Shown one piece after another: positions 28,247-37,145 of a stretch of 64,000 nt of DNA. The DNA comes from Planctomicrobium sp051466335. GTDB taxonomy: Bacteria > Planctomycetota > Planctomycetia > Planctomycetales > Planctomycetaceae. The stretch covers positions 682,001 to 746,000 of the forward strand of contig NZ_CP195793.1 in assembly GCF_051466335.1 (NCBI RefSeq). The letters are read 5' to 3'. The notes beneath the pieces are model-generated. The model saw only the letters and a list, made by a program, of their open reading frames with translations, was not told the DNA's origin and searched no databases. Position 1 is the first letter of the stretch. Each line of letters opens with the position of its first letter. The position numbers and the translations under genes were made by a program.

Positions 28247-29149
28247 TCACCGGAAGCTGAATGACCCGGTTTGCGGAAGATCGTCGAGTGACGCGAGGCC
28301 AAAGAGTTCGAGGAATCGGGGAGTGGTTCTGTACTGCTCCCCTTTTTCCGCATCGCTACGATCGACCCGAATGAGTTCGCGCCGGAGCAACGTACGAACC
28401 AATCCCTGTACGTTCGGCTTTTCAGTCGCTGTCAGAGATTCTTTGTCAACAGGCTGTTGATACGCGATGAATGCCAGAACCTCGAGTGCATCCTGAGCCA
28501 GCTTCACCTCTTTGGGGGTCTGTCCGTAGGCCTTTCCGCGGATCGATTCATAGTCGCTGCATAATCTAAGAGCATATCCTTCGGTAGAGGCTACCACCTG
28601 ATAGGGGCGTTTCTGGCACTCGTAACGATTTCGAATTTCAGTGAGAAGGACTTCCACTTGTTCGTCAGTGTATGTACCTCCCAGTACATCAACAAATTTT
28701 GCAATCGGTAACGGGGCTCCTCCGACGAACAACATCGCTTCCACAACGTGTTCCGCCCTAACGATCTGTTCAGCCTCTTCGCCCTCGGAGTAGAGCGGAG
28801 AAATCTCCTCGACAGGTGTGGAGGGACGCTGCTCCGCGTTTGCGACCGGGAGCGGTGATTCCTCAAATTCTTTCGATGTGGGAACGAACTCATCGTTCCC
28901 ATCGTTGATTGAATGTGAATCCAGCTGCTCAATCGCATTGAATTCCGCCTGGTCAGCGGATTCCAATGCTCGAAGATAGGCCGCTTCGATCTCGTCGAGT
29001 GAGAAGACCTCTTCTTCGGTGCTCTCTTCGATCGAATCGGTCTTCTCGACGAGTGGGGTTGCGGACGATCCTTTCACGACGACATGGAACGGCAGATCCG
29101 CACAAATCGCTTCGTGGAGAGTCGGGTTGTCTTCAGGGAGAGAGGACAT
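28247..29149 (-). CDS. scpB: Segregation and condensation protein B (ScpB) with long acidic N-terminus
   Basis: The protein has 300 residues. Residues from about 128 match ScpB: VVEAMLFVGGAPLPIAKFVD, then EGYALRLCSDYE, and the paired winged-helix part ending in DALEVLAFIAYQQPV. ScpB binds ScpA to form the kleisin complex of SMC condensin. Typical ScpB proteins are near 200 residues; the first ~127 residues here are acidic and low in complexity and look disordered. ScpA and Smc are not in this window. The upstream SGNH-like gene is on the same strand, 23 bases away, and may be co-transcribed. Confidence 0.88.
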   Translation of the reverse strand: MSSLPEDNPTLHEAICADLPFHVVVKGSSATPLVEKTDSIEESTEEEVFSLDEIEAAYLRALESADQAEFNAIEQLDSHSINDGNDEFVPTSKEFEESPLPVANAEQRPSTPVEEISPLYSEGEEAEQIVRAEHVVEAMLFVGGAPLPIAKFVDVLGGTYTDEQVEVLLTEIRNRYECQKRPYQVVASTEGYALRLCSDYESIRGKAYGQTPKEVKLAQDALEVLAFIAYQQPVDKESLTATEKPNVQGLVRTLLRRELIRVDRSDAEKGEQYRTTPRFLELFGLASLDDLPQTGSFSFR

Positions 29150-29172
29150 AGTAGGACGAGGTGTTCAGATTT

Positions 29173-30393
29173 TCAGCGAGACACCGGCCGTAATGGTTCG
29201 TATTGTCGTTGGGAAGAGGACTCTGGTTGTGCGAAGGAGGTTGGAACGGTGTTCGCTTGCATTTCGGGCGAGCGGCCGCCACCGAGAACTGGAAACGACT
29301 GAATCAGAAAACTCGAGATCTGCTGGGCGTACAATTCGTTTCCGGAGAACGAAAGCCCTCCCGTTGCAGGTGAGAAGTAGATGCGAGGATCGTTCGATTT
29401 GCTGAAATCGACGAGTCCATCCTGTACCGGAACCTGCTCCAGGTTCCATTCTTTCAGGAACCTGCGCACTTCTTCCGCAAACGAGGAGCCGTTCTGGTCG
29501 ATCGAGTTTCTTGATCGATCGACGCTCCAGGCGCTGGGACAGACGGAAATGATGAGTTGGCAGGAGTTTCCTTGAACAATTCTGGATAGTGGAACCAGAG
29601 CAGCCAGATCTCGGTGCATACTCTGTCGAACCGGAGCAGCGTGAATGGGCGTGGAATTGACATTCATTCCAGTAACTCGGCCTGCCCACGTAAACAAATA
29701 ATCGAGGGTGACGAATTCTTCGCAGATCCTGTCGAGCATGTCGACGCCCTGTCCACACAGAGCGGGGTGGGACGCATAGGCGGGATTTTTGGATTCATCC
29801 AAGTGCAATCCCCCACGGACGTCCTGATCGTAGCTGAGATCTTCTTCACTGAGGCAGAGCAGGACGACGTCTGCCTGTAAGGTGGCAAGATGGTTGCGGT
29901 AGCGAAGCAGGTTGACCAGTGGACCTGCGTTGGGGCAGCCCGCATTGATCACTTCCACTTGTCTATTCGATTGAAGGTTCAGCGTCCGAGCGAGCCGCGT
30001 GGACAGTGTTTCATTTTCAGCGAGCGTGGACCCGAAAACGTTGTCGCTTCCTATGCAGATAACGCGGAAGACTCCGTTTGGTTTCGGCACAGAGACAGAG
30101 GCTCCGCGAATTCCGAGTTCATTGGTTTGGATTTGAATCGACGGTTGATTACTCGAGCGGCGATGGAGATCGATCAGTGGTTTGACGTCAATCCAGGTGG
30201 TGTTGTTTGGTTGGATGAGCTCGTTCAGATGCGTTATGTGCGACTCGGCTTTCCAATTTGAACGGAGTCGTTTCGCTCTCAGGGCGACTTCCACTGCGCA
30301 GACCATCAGCCCAAGCAGCATCAATGCTGCCATGAAGCAGATCACATTCCGCGTAATGCTGCGGACCATGCCACAGTGCCGTTCTTCTTCCAT
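29173..30393 (-). CDS. Membrane-anchored SGNH-hydrolase-like protein, active site degenerate
   Basis: About 406 residues from the ATG at 30393 (a GTG lies nine codons earlier). One membrane segment lies at residues 20-42. The body follows an SGNH/GDSL acyl-hydrolase plan (FRVICIGSDNVFG, VINAGCPNAGPLVNLLRY, ADVVLLCLSEEDL). The nucleophile block, usually GDSxxxG, reads GSDNVFG, so Ser and Asp are exchanged. The C-terminal Asp-x-x-His is also not recognisable; the expected region reads LSFSGNELYAQQ. It is therefore probably a non-catalytic or altered relative exposed outside the membrane. The function is unknown. It lies directly upstream of scpB on the same strand. Confidence 0.55.
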   Translation of the reverse strand: MEEERHCGMVRSITRNVICFMAALMLLGLMVCAVEVALRAKRLRSNWKAESHITHLNELIQPNNTTWIDVKPLIDLHRRSSNQPSIQIQTNELGIRGASVSVPKPNGVFRVICIGSDNVFGSTLAENETLSTRLARTLNLQSNRQVEVINAGCPNAGPLVNLLRYRNHLATLQADVVLLCLSEEDLSYDQDVRGGLHLDESKNPAYASHPALCGQGVDMLDRICEEFVTLDYLFTWAGRVTGMNVNSTPIHAAPVRQSMHRDLAALVPLSRIVQGNSCQLIISVCPSAWSVDRSRNSIDQNGSSFAEEVRRFLKEWNLEQVPVQDGLVDFSKSNDPRIYFSPATGGLSFSGNELYAQQISSFLIQSFPVLGGGRSPEMQANTVPTSFAQPESSSQRQYEPLRPVSR

Positions 30394-30965
30394 GAATCGG
30401 GCTCGAGAATCCCTCGGCACAAAACGAGTGCCGTATTTTAGGCTGAATTGCTGATTTTGAACAAGAGGATTCTGGCTTGCCGGTGGGGCTCAGCGTGGCA
30501 GCGGTTGAGTGCACAATCTCTGCTTTGATGTTTTGTAAGTAGTTTTTGGGTCGATCGTTACGAGTTTTGTTGTCAATCGTTTCTCTTGTTCGTCAGTACG
30601 ATTGCAGATTGTTTGATGGAGAGACGCAGTCGATTTGTCGAAATTTGGATTCATTCCAAGAGCGGACTGGCTAAATTCGGTCGTGGATCAGTGCAAATAC
30701 CGAATTGCGAGATGTGGATGATTCCAATGACGTGCTTATGGAATTGCTGGCCGGTTTGCCCGGCGGGTGTCCTTCAGAATTCGCTGATATTTCGCTGATG
30801 TCGAGGTTGCTCGAAGATCCGAATTGATTGAATTTCATTTTGAGCGTACTTTTCGGGGTTCGAAGCAAGCGGTGTGATCAGGGCGATGGAGGCTTGTCGC
30901 TGTCAGCAGATCTGACACATTTGTAATTGCTTCGCTGACGTGGAACGCATTTTTGGGATCGTATC
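30394..30965. other. Divergent gene-free region before the epimerase
   Basis: This 572-base gap separates the leftward SGNH-like gene from the rightward epimerase. A 70-codon rightward frame at 30586-30798 has no recognisable content or start signal and is probably not a gene. I found no clear promoter, hairpin or repeat. Confidence 0.45.
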
Positions 30966-31973
30966 GTGAACATTTTGGTGACAGGCGCTGCGGGGTTCAT
31001 CGGATTCCATGTCTGCAAAGCGCTCTTGTCTCGCGGAGAGAAAGTCGTCGGGCTGGATAACCTGAACGACTATTACTCGGTCGAGTTGAAACAGGATCGA
31101 CTGAATCTGTTAACTCCTTCGCCCGGATTTCGATTTGAGAAAGTTGATTTCGCAGATCGTGCTCAGCTTCGCGAATTGTTCTCGGGACAGCGTTTCGACC
31201 GAGTCATTCATCTCGGGGCACAAGCAGGTGTTCGCTATTCGTTGGAGCATCCGGAAGCGTATGTTGAAAGTAACCTCGTTGGCTTCCTGAATATTCTGGA
31301 ATGTTGCCGCCACCAGCAAGTTCCTCATTTGGTGTACGCCTCCAGCAGTTCTGTCTACGGGTCGAACACATCAATTCCATTCTCTGCGCACGATGCCTGC
31401 GACCATCCGCTCAGCCTTTATGCTGCGACAAAAAAATCCAATGAACTGATGGCTCATTCCTATAGCCATCTCTACGGACTGCCAACAACTGGCCTTCGCT
31501 TCTTCACGGTCTACGGACCGTGGGGGCGACCCGACATGGCGATGTTTTTATTCACGAAAGCGATCCTTGCCGGTCAACCGATTAACGTGTTCAACCATGG
31601 CGAGATGAAGCGAGACATGACGTACGTTGATGATGTCGTCGAGGGAGTCTTGCGGGTCTGCGAATCGATTCCTCAGCCTGACCCAGGATGGTCAGGAACG
31701 ACAGCAGACGCAGCGACAAGCAGTGCCCCCTATCGCATTTACAATATTGGAAATAATCATCCCGTTCGTTTGAAGGACATGATTTCCACGATTGAAGCGA
31801 GTCTTGGGAGGAAGGCTGTGCAGAATCTTTGCGAGATGCAGGCGGGGGATGTGGTGGCGACGTGGGCAGATGTCGACGACCTGATCGCTGATGTCGGGTA
31901 CTCTCCATCAACCCCAATTGAAGTGGGGGTGGAGCGCTTCGTTGAGTGGTATCGCGAGTACTACCGTGTTTGA
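30966..31973 (+). CDS. NAD-dependent epimerase, UDP-glucuronate 4-epimerase-like
   Basis: The 335-residue protein starts with GTG. It has the Rossmann loop TGAAGFIGFHVCKALL, the segment GLDNLNDYYSVELKQDRL typical of UDP-glucuronate and related 4-epimerases, the Ser in YASSSSVYGSN, and the catalytic YAATKKSNE. FFTVYGPWGRPDMA and KRDMTYVDDVVEGV are also characteristic of the group. It would interconvert UDP-glucuronate and UDP-galacturonate for surface polysaccharide. It is isolated from the glycan island at 1-9 kb. Residues 235-250 hold a short inserted loop rich in small residues. Confidence 0.88.
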   Translation: MNILVTGAAGFIGFHVCKALLSRGEKVVGLDNLNDYYSVELKQDRLNLLTPSPGFRFEKVDFADRAQLRELFSGQRFDRVIHLGAQAGVRYSLEHPEAYVESNLVGFLNILECCRHQQVPHLVYASSSSVYGSNTSIPFSAHDACDHPLSLYAATKKSNELMAHSYSHLYGLPTTGLRFFTVYGPWGRPDMAMFLFTKAILAGQPINVFNHGEMKRDMTYVDDVVEGVLRVCESIPQPDPGWSGTTADAATSSAPYRIYNIGNNHPVRLKDMISTIEASLGRKAVQNLCEMQAGDVVATWADVDDLIADVGYSPSTPIEVGVERFVEWYREYYRV

Positions 31974-32186
31974 AAGTCGTTCGTTCACCGTCATTGGATT
32001 TCTTCTTCTTGTGTGACGGAAAACGGGAGGCTGTTCACGAAAAATTCATCTTCTGAACAGACACTGACACCAAGCAATTCGCACTGTATGCGATTGTCCG
32101 CCAAAGAGTTACACTTGCACTTTTCAATTCCGCAGAGTCACTAGGCGGCTATCATCGAATCCGCACAAGAACGCTCAAATCAGCTC

Positions 32187-33527
32187 ATGAACGGTCCCAT
32201 CCGTTCGACGGTCTTTCTACTCGCCCTTCCAGTGTTGGGAGAGCAGTTGCTGAATTTTCTGATTGGCTTTTTTGACGTCTGGCTTTCCGGGCATCTTCCA
32301 GGCGTTACCGGGACCGAAGGGACCGCGGCGGTGGGGGTGGCAGCTTACGTGGGCTGGCTGGCTTCGCTGATCTTTTCATTGGTCGCCACTGGGACGACCG
32401 CGATGGTCTCCAGAGCACGTGGATCGGGAGATCAGGCTCTGGTCCATCAAGTGACAAATCGCTCGATGTCGCTGGCAGCGTTGATCGGACTGATTGTGAT
32501 GGTCTGCATGTTTCCGGCGGCACCCTACCTCGCGGGGGGGATGGGGCTCGAAGGAAACGCATTCCAGATCGCGGTCCGTTATCTCCGAATCGACGCTGTG
32601 GGGCTATTCTTCACAGCACTCAGTATGGTTGCCGGTGCTGCATTTCGTGGCTGTGCGGACATGCGAACACCGATGCTGATTTTCGGCGCCGTCAGTGTGT
32701 TGAATGCTTTGTTTTCAACGACGTTGGTCTACGGGATTGGTCCAATCCCAAGTTTTGGCGTCGATGGGATCGTCTTAGGGACATGCATCGCCCGTATCTC
32801 CGGTGGACTGATCTTTTTGTTCCTTCTTCGGCGAGGTCGTTCCGGTTTGAAGCTGGATCGAAAAGAATTTGGATTACGAGGCGAGACGATTCAGCGGATC
32901 TTGAGAATCGGGGCTCCAGCCGCTTTGGATGGAGTGATCATGTGGTCTGGGCACGTGTTGTTCATTCGAGCGATTTCTGGTCTGGGGGAACTTCAGTTCG
33001 CTGCTCACATTGTGGGAATGCGAGTTGAGGCGATTACTTATCTTCCGGCTGTCGCCTGGGGAGCCGCCGCTGCGACGATGGTTGGGCAATCTCTCGGTGC
33101 AGGTAACGCAGAACGGGCGATTAAGGCGGGGCACGAAGCTGCTCTGCAATGCTCACTGTTTGGCGTGGGGATTACTTTGTGGTTCGTGTTTGGGGCCGAG
33201 TGGATTTATACACTCATGCATCAAGATCCCGCTGTTGCCGAGGTGGGAGCATGGCCATTCCAGATTGTTGGACTCTTTCAGATCCCATTGATTCTGTCGA
33301 TCGTCTACAGCTCCGCATTGAGAGGAGCAGGCGATTCGTTTTACCCCTTGCTTATCAACACATTCACCACGTACCCGGTTCGTTTGCCAATTTGTTACTA
33401 CTGTGTGTACGTGCTCAATATGGGATTGATGGGGGCGTGGATGGCAATGAATATCGACATGCTGGTCCGTGGAATTCTCGCCAGCTGGCGATTTGCTTCC
33501 CAGAAGTGGATCAATACAAAAGTCTGA
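32187..33527 (+). CDS. MATE-family efflux transporter
   Basis: The 446-residue protein has about twelve membrane segments in two related halves. The first begins STVFLLALPVLGEQLLNFLI and the second with a similar segment near residue 235. GTTAMVSRARGSGD and MVGQSLGAGNAERAI are typical MATE loops. These proteins export drugs or metabolites using a Na+ or H+ gradient. It stands alone between two gaps. A second, only distantly similar MATE gene lies at 56147-57556. The substrate is unknown. Confidence 0.85.
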   Translation: MNGPIRSTVFLLALPVLGEQLLNFLIGFFDVWLSGHLPGVTGTEGTAAVGVAAYVGWLASLIFSLVATGTTAMVSRARGSGDQALVHQVTNRSMSLAALIGLIVMVCMFPAAPYLAGGMGLEGNAFQIAVRYLRIDAVGLFFTALSMVAGAAFRGCADMRTPMLIFGAVSVLNALFSTTLVYGIGPIPSFGVDGIVLGTCIARISGGLIFLFLLRRGRSGLKLDRKEFGLRGETIQRILRIGAPAALDGVIMWSGHVLFIRAISGLGELQFAAHIVGMRVEAITYLPAVAWGAAAATMVGQSLGAGNAERAIKAGHEAALQCSLFGVGITLWFVFGAEWIYTLMHQDPAVAEVGAWPFQIVGLFQIPLILSIVYSSALRGAGDSFYPLLINTFTTYPVRLPICYYCVYVLNMGLMGAWMAMNIDMLVRGILASWRFASQKWINTKV

Positions 33528-33692
33528 AAGTCAGCGAAGCAAGACTCTTCATTGCACCGTCAGAGACAGTGTGGCAGGCGGTATCAACCAGCGAGATCGC
33601 CTCTCGCGAGTGTGTGGCGTTGCGACTGCGATCAACACAGCGTCGAACAACCTTTTGCCTGTATGCGACGCCGCACTCCCATGCGACAGGGG

Positions 33693-35393
33693 CTATGGAG
33701 AGACCTTGAGGCCGACCGCTTTTCCGTCCAGCTGAAGTCGTGGATCGACATTGCCTGTCAGGTGCATCAGCGCCGTCGTCGCGACGTCAACCAAATAAAC
33801 CTGCTCCTCGATTTTGCCAACTTGTGCAGACGATCCGCTGACTACCAGGAATACGGTTCGAATTTCTGGAATGTCCCGTCCTCCACCGTGATCTTTCAGG
33901 TAGCCGCCGTGGTCAGTACAGACGATGATGAGCCAGTCTTCGTGATCGATGTTTGGGCGGGAGCGAAGACTCTTCAAAACGGTCCCGATATGTTGATCGA
34001 CGTTCGCAATTGACTGCACGTACTCCGGGACTTCCGGGCTGAAACCGAGGGTATGGCCAGCAGAGTCGACCTGATGGAAGTAGACAAACATCGCATCAGG
34101 ATTTTCGGTCTGAAGGATGTTCGCTGCGTTCTTCGCCATTTGGCGGTCCATCTCGTCCTGCCCGTCAAATTCAGTGGGAGCCTCCTCCGAAACGGGCTGC
34201 AGATAGACTCGAATCGTGTTGTCGTTGTGAAGCTCCAGGTTCAGGGCTGGGACTTTGTCTGCGAAGTTCCCCAACAGGATATTTCGGCCAGTGTCCGTTG
34301 TTTGAAACCGAGATTCGACGGTAAACTCTCCTTGCGTAACACTGCTGATTGGCTTCTCAAGTTTGATTCGTGCTCCACCTCCTCGGTTCGATTTGGCGGG
34401 GAGATTCAGAACCTGAGTGGGATCAATCTGCTGAGTGGACTTCGCTGCGGTTATCGATGGCGATTCTGGTTCGCTATTAATGATGGTCGCGTCGAATGGT
34501 CCTTCAGTCAGACCAGCCGTCTCGTTGATGACACCGTTGTTCGTCGTTTCGAACGTGTATTCGGCGATCAATCCATCGCGAGAGCCAATGGAGGCGTGAA
34601 GGTTCTTTTGAAGTTCTTCTTCACTGAGTGCCCGATTCCAGAGACGCACATCATCGAGCTGGCCGCGAAATTGTGTTGCCCCTTCGCGACTGTCACGCCC
34701 AAGATAGAGCCAGTCGCCGCCGAGATCGAAGGCATCGAATACGTTCTCAAGTTCTCCAGCTAATTTTCCGTCCAGCCATAGCCGAAGGTGACCATCACGA
34801 CGAGTTACTGCGATGTGGTGCCAGTTGCCGTCACGAGTGTCAATGTCGAGCTGGCTTGCAGGGACAAGCAGGCTGTTTGCTTCCCCGGGTTTACGTGGAG
34901 GTAACTCGACCCGACTGAGATCTGCCTCGGAAAGGATGAAGTCGTGAATCGGCTTCCAGGAGACAAGCGACACAGTAAAGGCGTCAGGACGAACCAGCTT
35001 TAGATGCTTGAAGAAATGTGGGAACAACTCATAGTTCATTCCCTTGAAAGTGTTGTCATGCACCCCGTGTTTGTCTGCCCAGACACCCGTGAGAATGCTG
35101 GACCAGCCCGGACCGCTGATGGTGTCATTTCCCTGATAGCGTTCACCGAGAATTTGAGCGGTGTTCGTGTAAGCACCAGTCTCGATCAGCTGATCGATGC
35201 TTGGAGTCGGCGCCTTTTCCAGCGAATCCGGTCGAACCCCATCAATGCCAAAGATGAGAACATGTTTGGTGCGCTCAGTGGCTTCTGGCTGGGCTGCTTG
35301 CAGCTCCGAGTTGCGCAGTGAGACAACGTAACTCATCAAGACAATCGCTGCTGTCAAACTGAAAGAGTATCGGCAGATGGATGTCGACATCAT
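33693..35393 (-). CDS. Alkaline-phosphatase-superfamily phosphodiesterase with inserted LamG-like region
   Basis: The 566-residue protein has a signal peptide-like N-terminus. The type I phosphodiesterase fold starts at residue 44 (HVLIFGIDGVRPDSL) and resumes at about 410, with metal-site residues in YFHQVDSAGHTLGF (Asp443, His447), CTDHGG (494-495) and His502. Between them, residues 160-400 resemble a LamG jelly roll. Its C-terminal half (DGNWHHIAVTRRDGHLRLWL, residues 188-207) precedes what looks like its N-terminal half (GEFTVESRFQTTDTGRNILL, residues 355-374). Proteins of this family hydrolyse phosphate esters outside the cell; the LamG part may bind a glycan. Gene order and domain count are firm, the permutation is my reading. 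Confidence 0.8.
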   Translation of the reverse strand: MMSTSICRYSFSLTAAIVLMSYVVSLRNSELQAAQPEATERTKHVLIFGIDGVRPDSLEKAPTPSIDQLIETGAYTNTAQILGERYQGNDTISGPGWSSILTGVWADKHGVHDNTFKGMNYELFPHFFKHLKLVRPDAFTVSLVSWKPIHDFILSEADLSRVELPPRKPGEANSLLVPASQLDIDTRDGNWHHIAVTRRDGHLRLWLDGKLAGELENVFDAFDLGGDWLYLGRDSREGATQFRGQLDDVRLWNRALSEEELQKNLHASIGSRDGLIAEYTFETTNNGVINETAGLTEGPFDATIINSEPESPSITAAKSTQQIDPTQVLNLPAKSNRGGGARIKLEKPISSVTQGEFTVESRFQTTDTGRNILLGNFADKVPALNLELHNDNTIRVYLQPVSEEAPTEFDGQDEMDRQMAKNAANILQTENPDAMFVYFHQVDSAGHTLGFSPEVPEYVQSIANVDQHIGTVLKSLRSRPNIDHEDWLIIVCTDHGGYLKDHGGGRDIPEIRTVFLVVSGSSAQVGKIEEQVYLVDVATTALMHLTGNVDPRLQLDGKAVGLKVSP

Positions 35394-35577
35394 GGCAGTC
35401 TCCGAATCGCAGTGCGTGTCTGGTTCTGCGTCTTAATGAAGTGTGATCACACCACCTCTGTGGCATTGTCCTGAGTATTTCAGGAACGAATTGCTGAATG
35501 CACCGGAAGAATGAGAATGATTGCTCGCCTCAAAATCCAGCGATTGATCAGGATGATGTTCACGATGAATGTTGTCG

Positions 35578-35611
35578 ACCCAAATGTCGAGAACAAGAGT
35601 GACATTTGGGT
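35578..35611 (-). terminator. Hairpin directly after the citrate synthase stop
   Basis: A perfect 11-bp stem, ACCCAAATGTC (35578-35588) with GACATTTGGGT (35601-35611), has a 12-base loop. It directly abuts the stop codon of the leftward citrate synthase gene. No T tract follows in that direction, so it may stabilise the 3' end or act with Rho rather than be a classical intrinsic terminator. Confidence 0.55.
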
Positions 35612-36733
35612 TCACTCTGAGCGATGACGCATTGCTTCAAACGGGCAATCCACAGCGCCGCGATAGCGTGCTCGTGGCCGGATGACAGCATCGGACTCGC
35701 ATTGCTCAACCGCGTGCGAACTCCAACCGACGAGGCGGGCCGCTGCAAATAAGGGTCGAAATAGGTCGCGGTCCAGTTCCAGATATGTAAACAGGCGTGC
35801 CAGCGGCCAATCGACATTCGGCGGGATGCGCCGGGACGTCCACATCGCACGCTCAACAGCGTCGGCGAGTTGTTCGAGGTCGTTGCGCCCACAAGCGCGG
35901 GCAAGTCGTTCGCACTCCACTTCGAGGATGGCAGCGCGAGGGTCGTACTCCAGATAAACAGAGTGCCCGAATCCTGGAATGCTGCTCTCTACAGGTTGTG
36001 TTTCGAGCCATTCGACCGCGTTTTCCGGATCGCCGATCTCCTGTAGCACATCGAGAGGACGATCATCTCCCCCCCCATGTTCATTCCCGGTAAAAGCATC
36101 CAGAGCAGCAAGGATGGGGCTGTATTGATTGGAACGGACAGAACCGACCACGCGTGCAACAAAGCTCGACGGGCTGAATTCGTGTTCCGCAGCAACGATG
36201 AACACTCTCTCAAGAGCGCGTTCATAGAGAGCACTGGGGACTCTGCCCGTGATTACGTAATAGACATTGGCGATATAGCTGAGTTCCGGCTTCGGTTCGA
36301 TGAGAGGAAGTCCGCTGCGGATGCGATGCCATGCTGCGATGAGCAGGGGAACGCGAGCGAGCAGCCGAATCGTTTGCGAATGCCCAGCTTGAAGCAGGCT
36401 TTCATGCGGCTGGGAGTCTGTCAGGTTGAGAAGACTGATTCCTGTGCGTAGCACTTCCAGCGATGAGTTGTGAACAGGGATCTGTTCGTAAACCTGCTGG
36501 ATCATTGACGGGAGGTTTTGCTCTTCGGCAATAATGCTGACGAAGTCCGCAAATTGTTCCTCTCCCGGCAGTTCTTCAAACAGGAGGAGATGGGCGACTT
36601 CAAGAAAGCTGGCATCTTCAGCGAGATCATGCAGGCAATATCCGCGATACTGCAAACCGCCATCAATGCGGCAAATCTCGGTTTCACCAGCGATTACCCC
36701 CCTGAGTCCAGGGTGATAGAGCTCATGAGCCAT
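35612..36733 (-). CDS. Citrate synthase family protein
   Basis: The 373-residue protein has the compact citrate/2-methylcitrate synthase plan. The start of the fold reads GLRGVIAGETEICRIDGG and YRGYCLHDLAE. The catalytic His residues are in AAEHEFSPSSF and TGNEHGGGDD, with the second His also flanked by glycines as expected; IPGFGHSVYLEYDPRA and the catalytic Asp in NVDWPLARLF are present. It condenses acetyl-CoA, or propionyl-CoA, with oxaloacetate. The first His region deviates from the usual HADHE motif. Whether it is the housekeeping enzyme or a methylcitrate synthase cannot be told; no prp genes are nearby. Confidence 0.82.
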   Translation of the reverse strand: MAHELYHPGLRGVIAGETEICRIDGGLQYRGYCLHDLAEDASFLEVAHLLLFEELPGEEQFADFVSIIAEEQNLPSMIQQVYEQIPVHNSSLEVLRTGISLLNLTDSQPHESLLQAGHSQTIRLLARVPLLIAAWHRIRSGLPLIEPKPELSYIANVYYVITGRVPSALYERALERVFIVAAEHEFSPSSFVARVVGSVRSNQYSPILAALDAFTGNEHGGGDDRPLDVLQEIGDPENAVEWLETQPVESSIPGFGHSVYLEYDPRAAILEVECERLARACGRNDLEQLADAVERAMWTSRRIPPNVDWPLARLFTYLELDRDLFRPLFAAARLVGWSSHAVEQCESDAVIRPRARYRGAVDCPFEAMRHRSE

Positions 36734-37145
36734 GAAAATATCCCTCCATGGATGAATCAGACTCCATTCAATGACGGCATCCTAACTGAGTTTGTCCCTT
36801 CGTGTCACCTCTCATTGTTGAAAGAATGACAATCTTCCGTGGAATCTTGGGGATTGGCGGAGATTCCCTCAAGTTGAGTTGGGGTGAAGTCATGGGTGAC
36901 CGTGACGGCTCAGGAGGTCCGGGTGTATTGGGATGTTTGCGTACACGATGATGGGCGATTCGCAGCAGCGCTGAGAGTCTTGAGTCTGTGTGAAGCGTCA
37001 ACAGCAACTGCTGCTGTATTGGTCAGATATGCGCGTCCTTTTGACGGAATTGGCGCCCAGATTGGACAGATTCGCGCAGGAGAGAGAAGATAGCCTATAG
37101 AAACCCGCGCAGAACTAGCATGTCTTCAGATGAAAGTCGTTTCAC
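36734..37145. other. Divergent gene-free region
   Basis: This 412-base gap separates the leftward citrate synthase gene from the rightward aldo/keto reductase gene. A 69-codon rightward frame at 36884-37093 has no recognisable content. I see no clear promoter or hairpin. Confidence 0.4.

Noticed and set aside
30586..30798. 70-codon frame in the gap before the epimerase
   Set aside because: No motif, no ribosome-binding site and no neighbouring operon.
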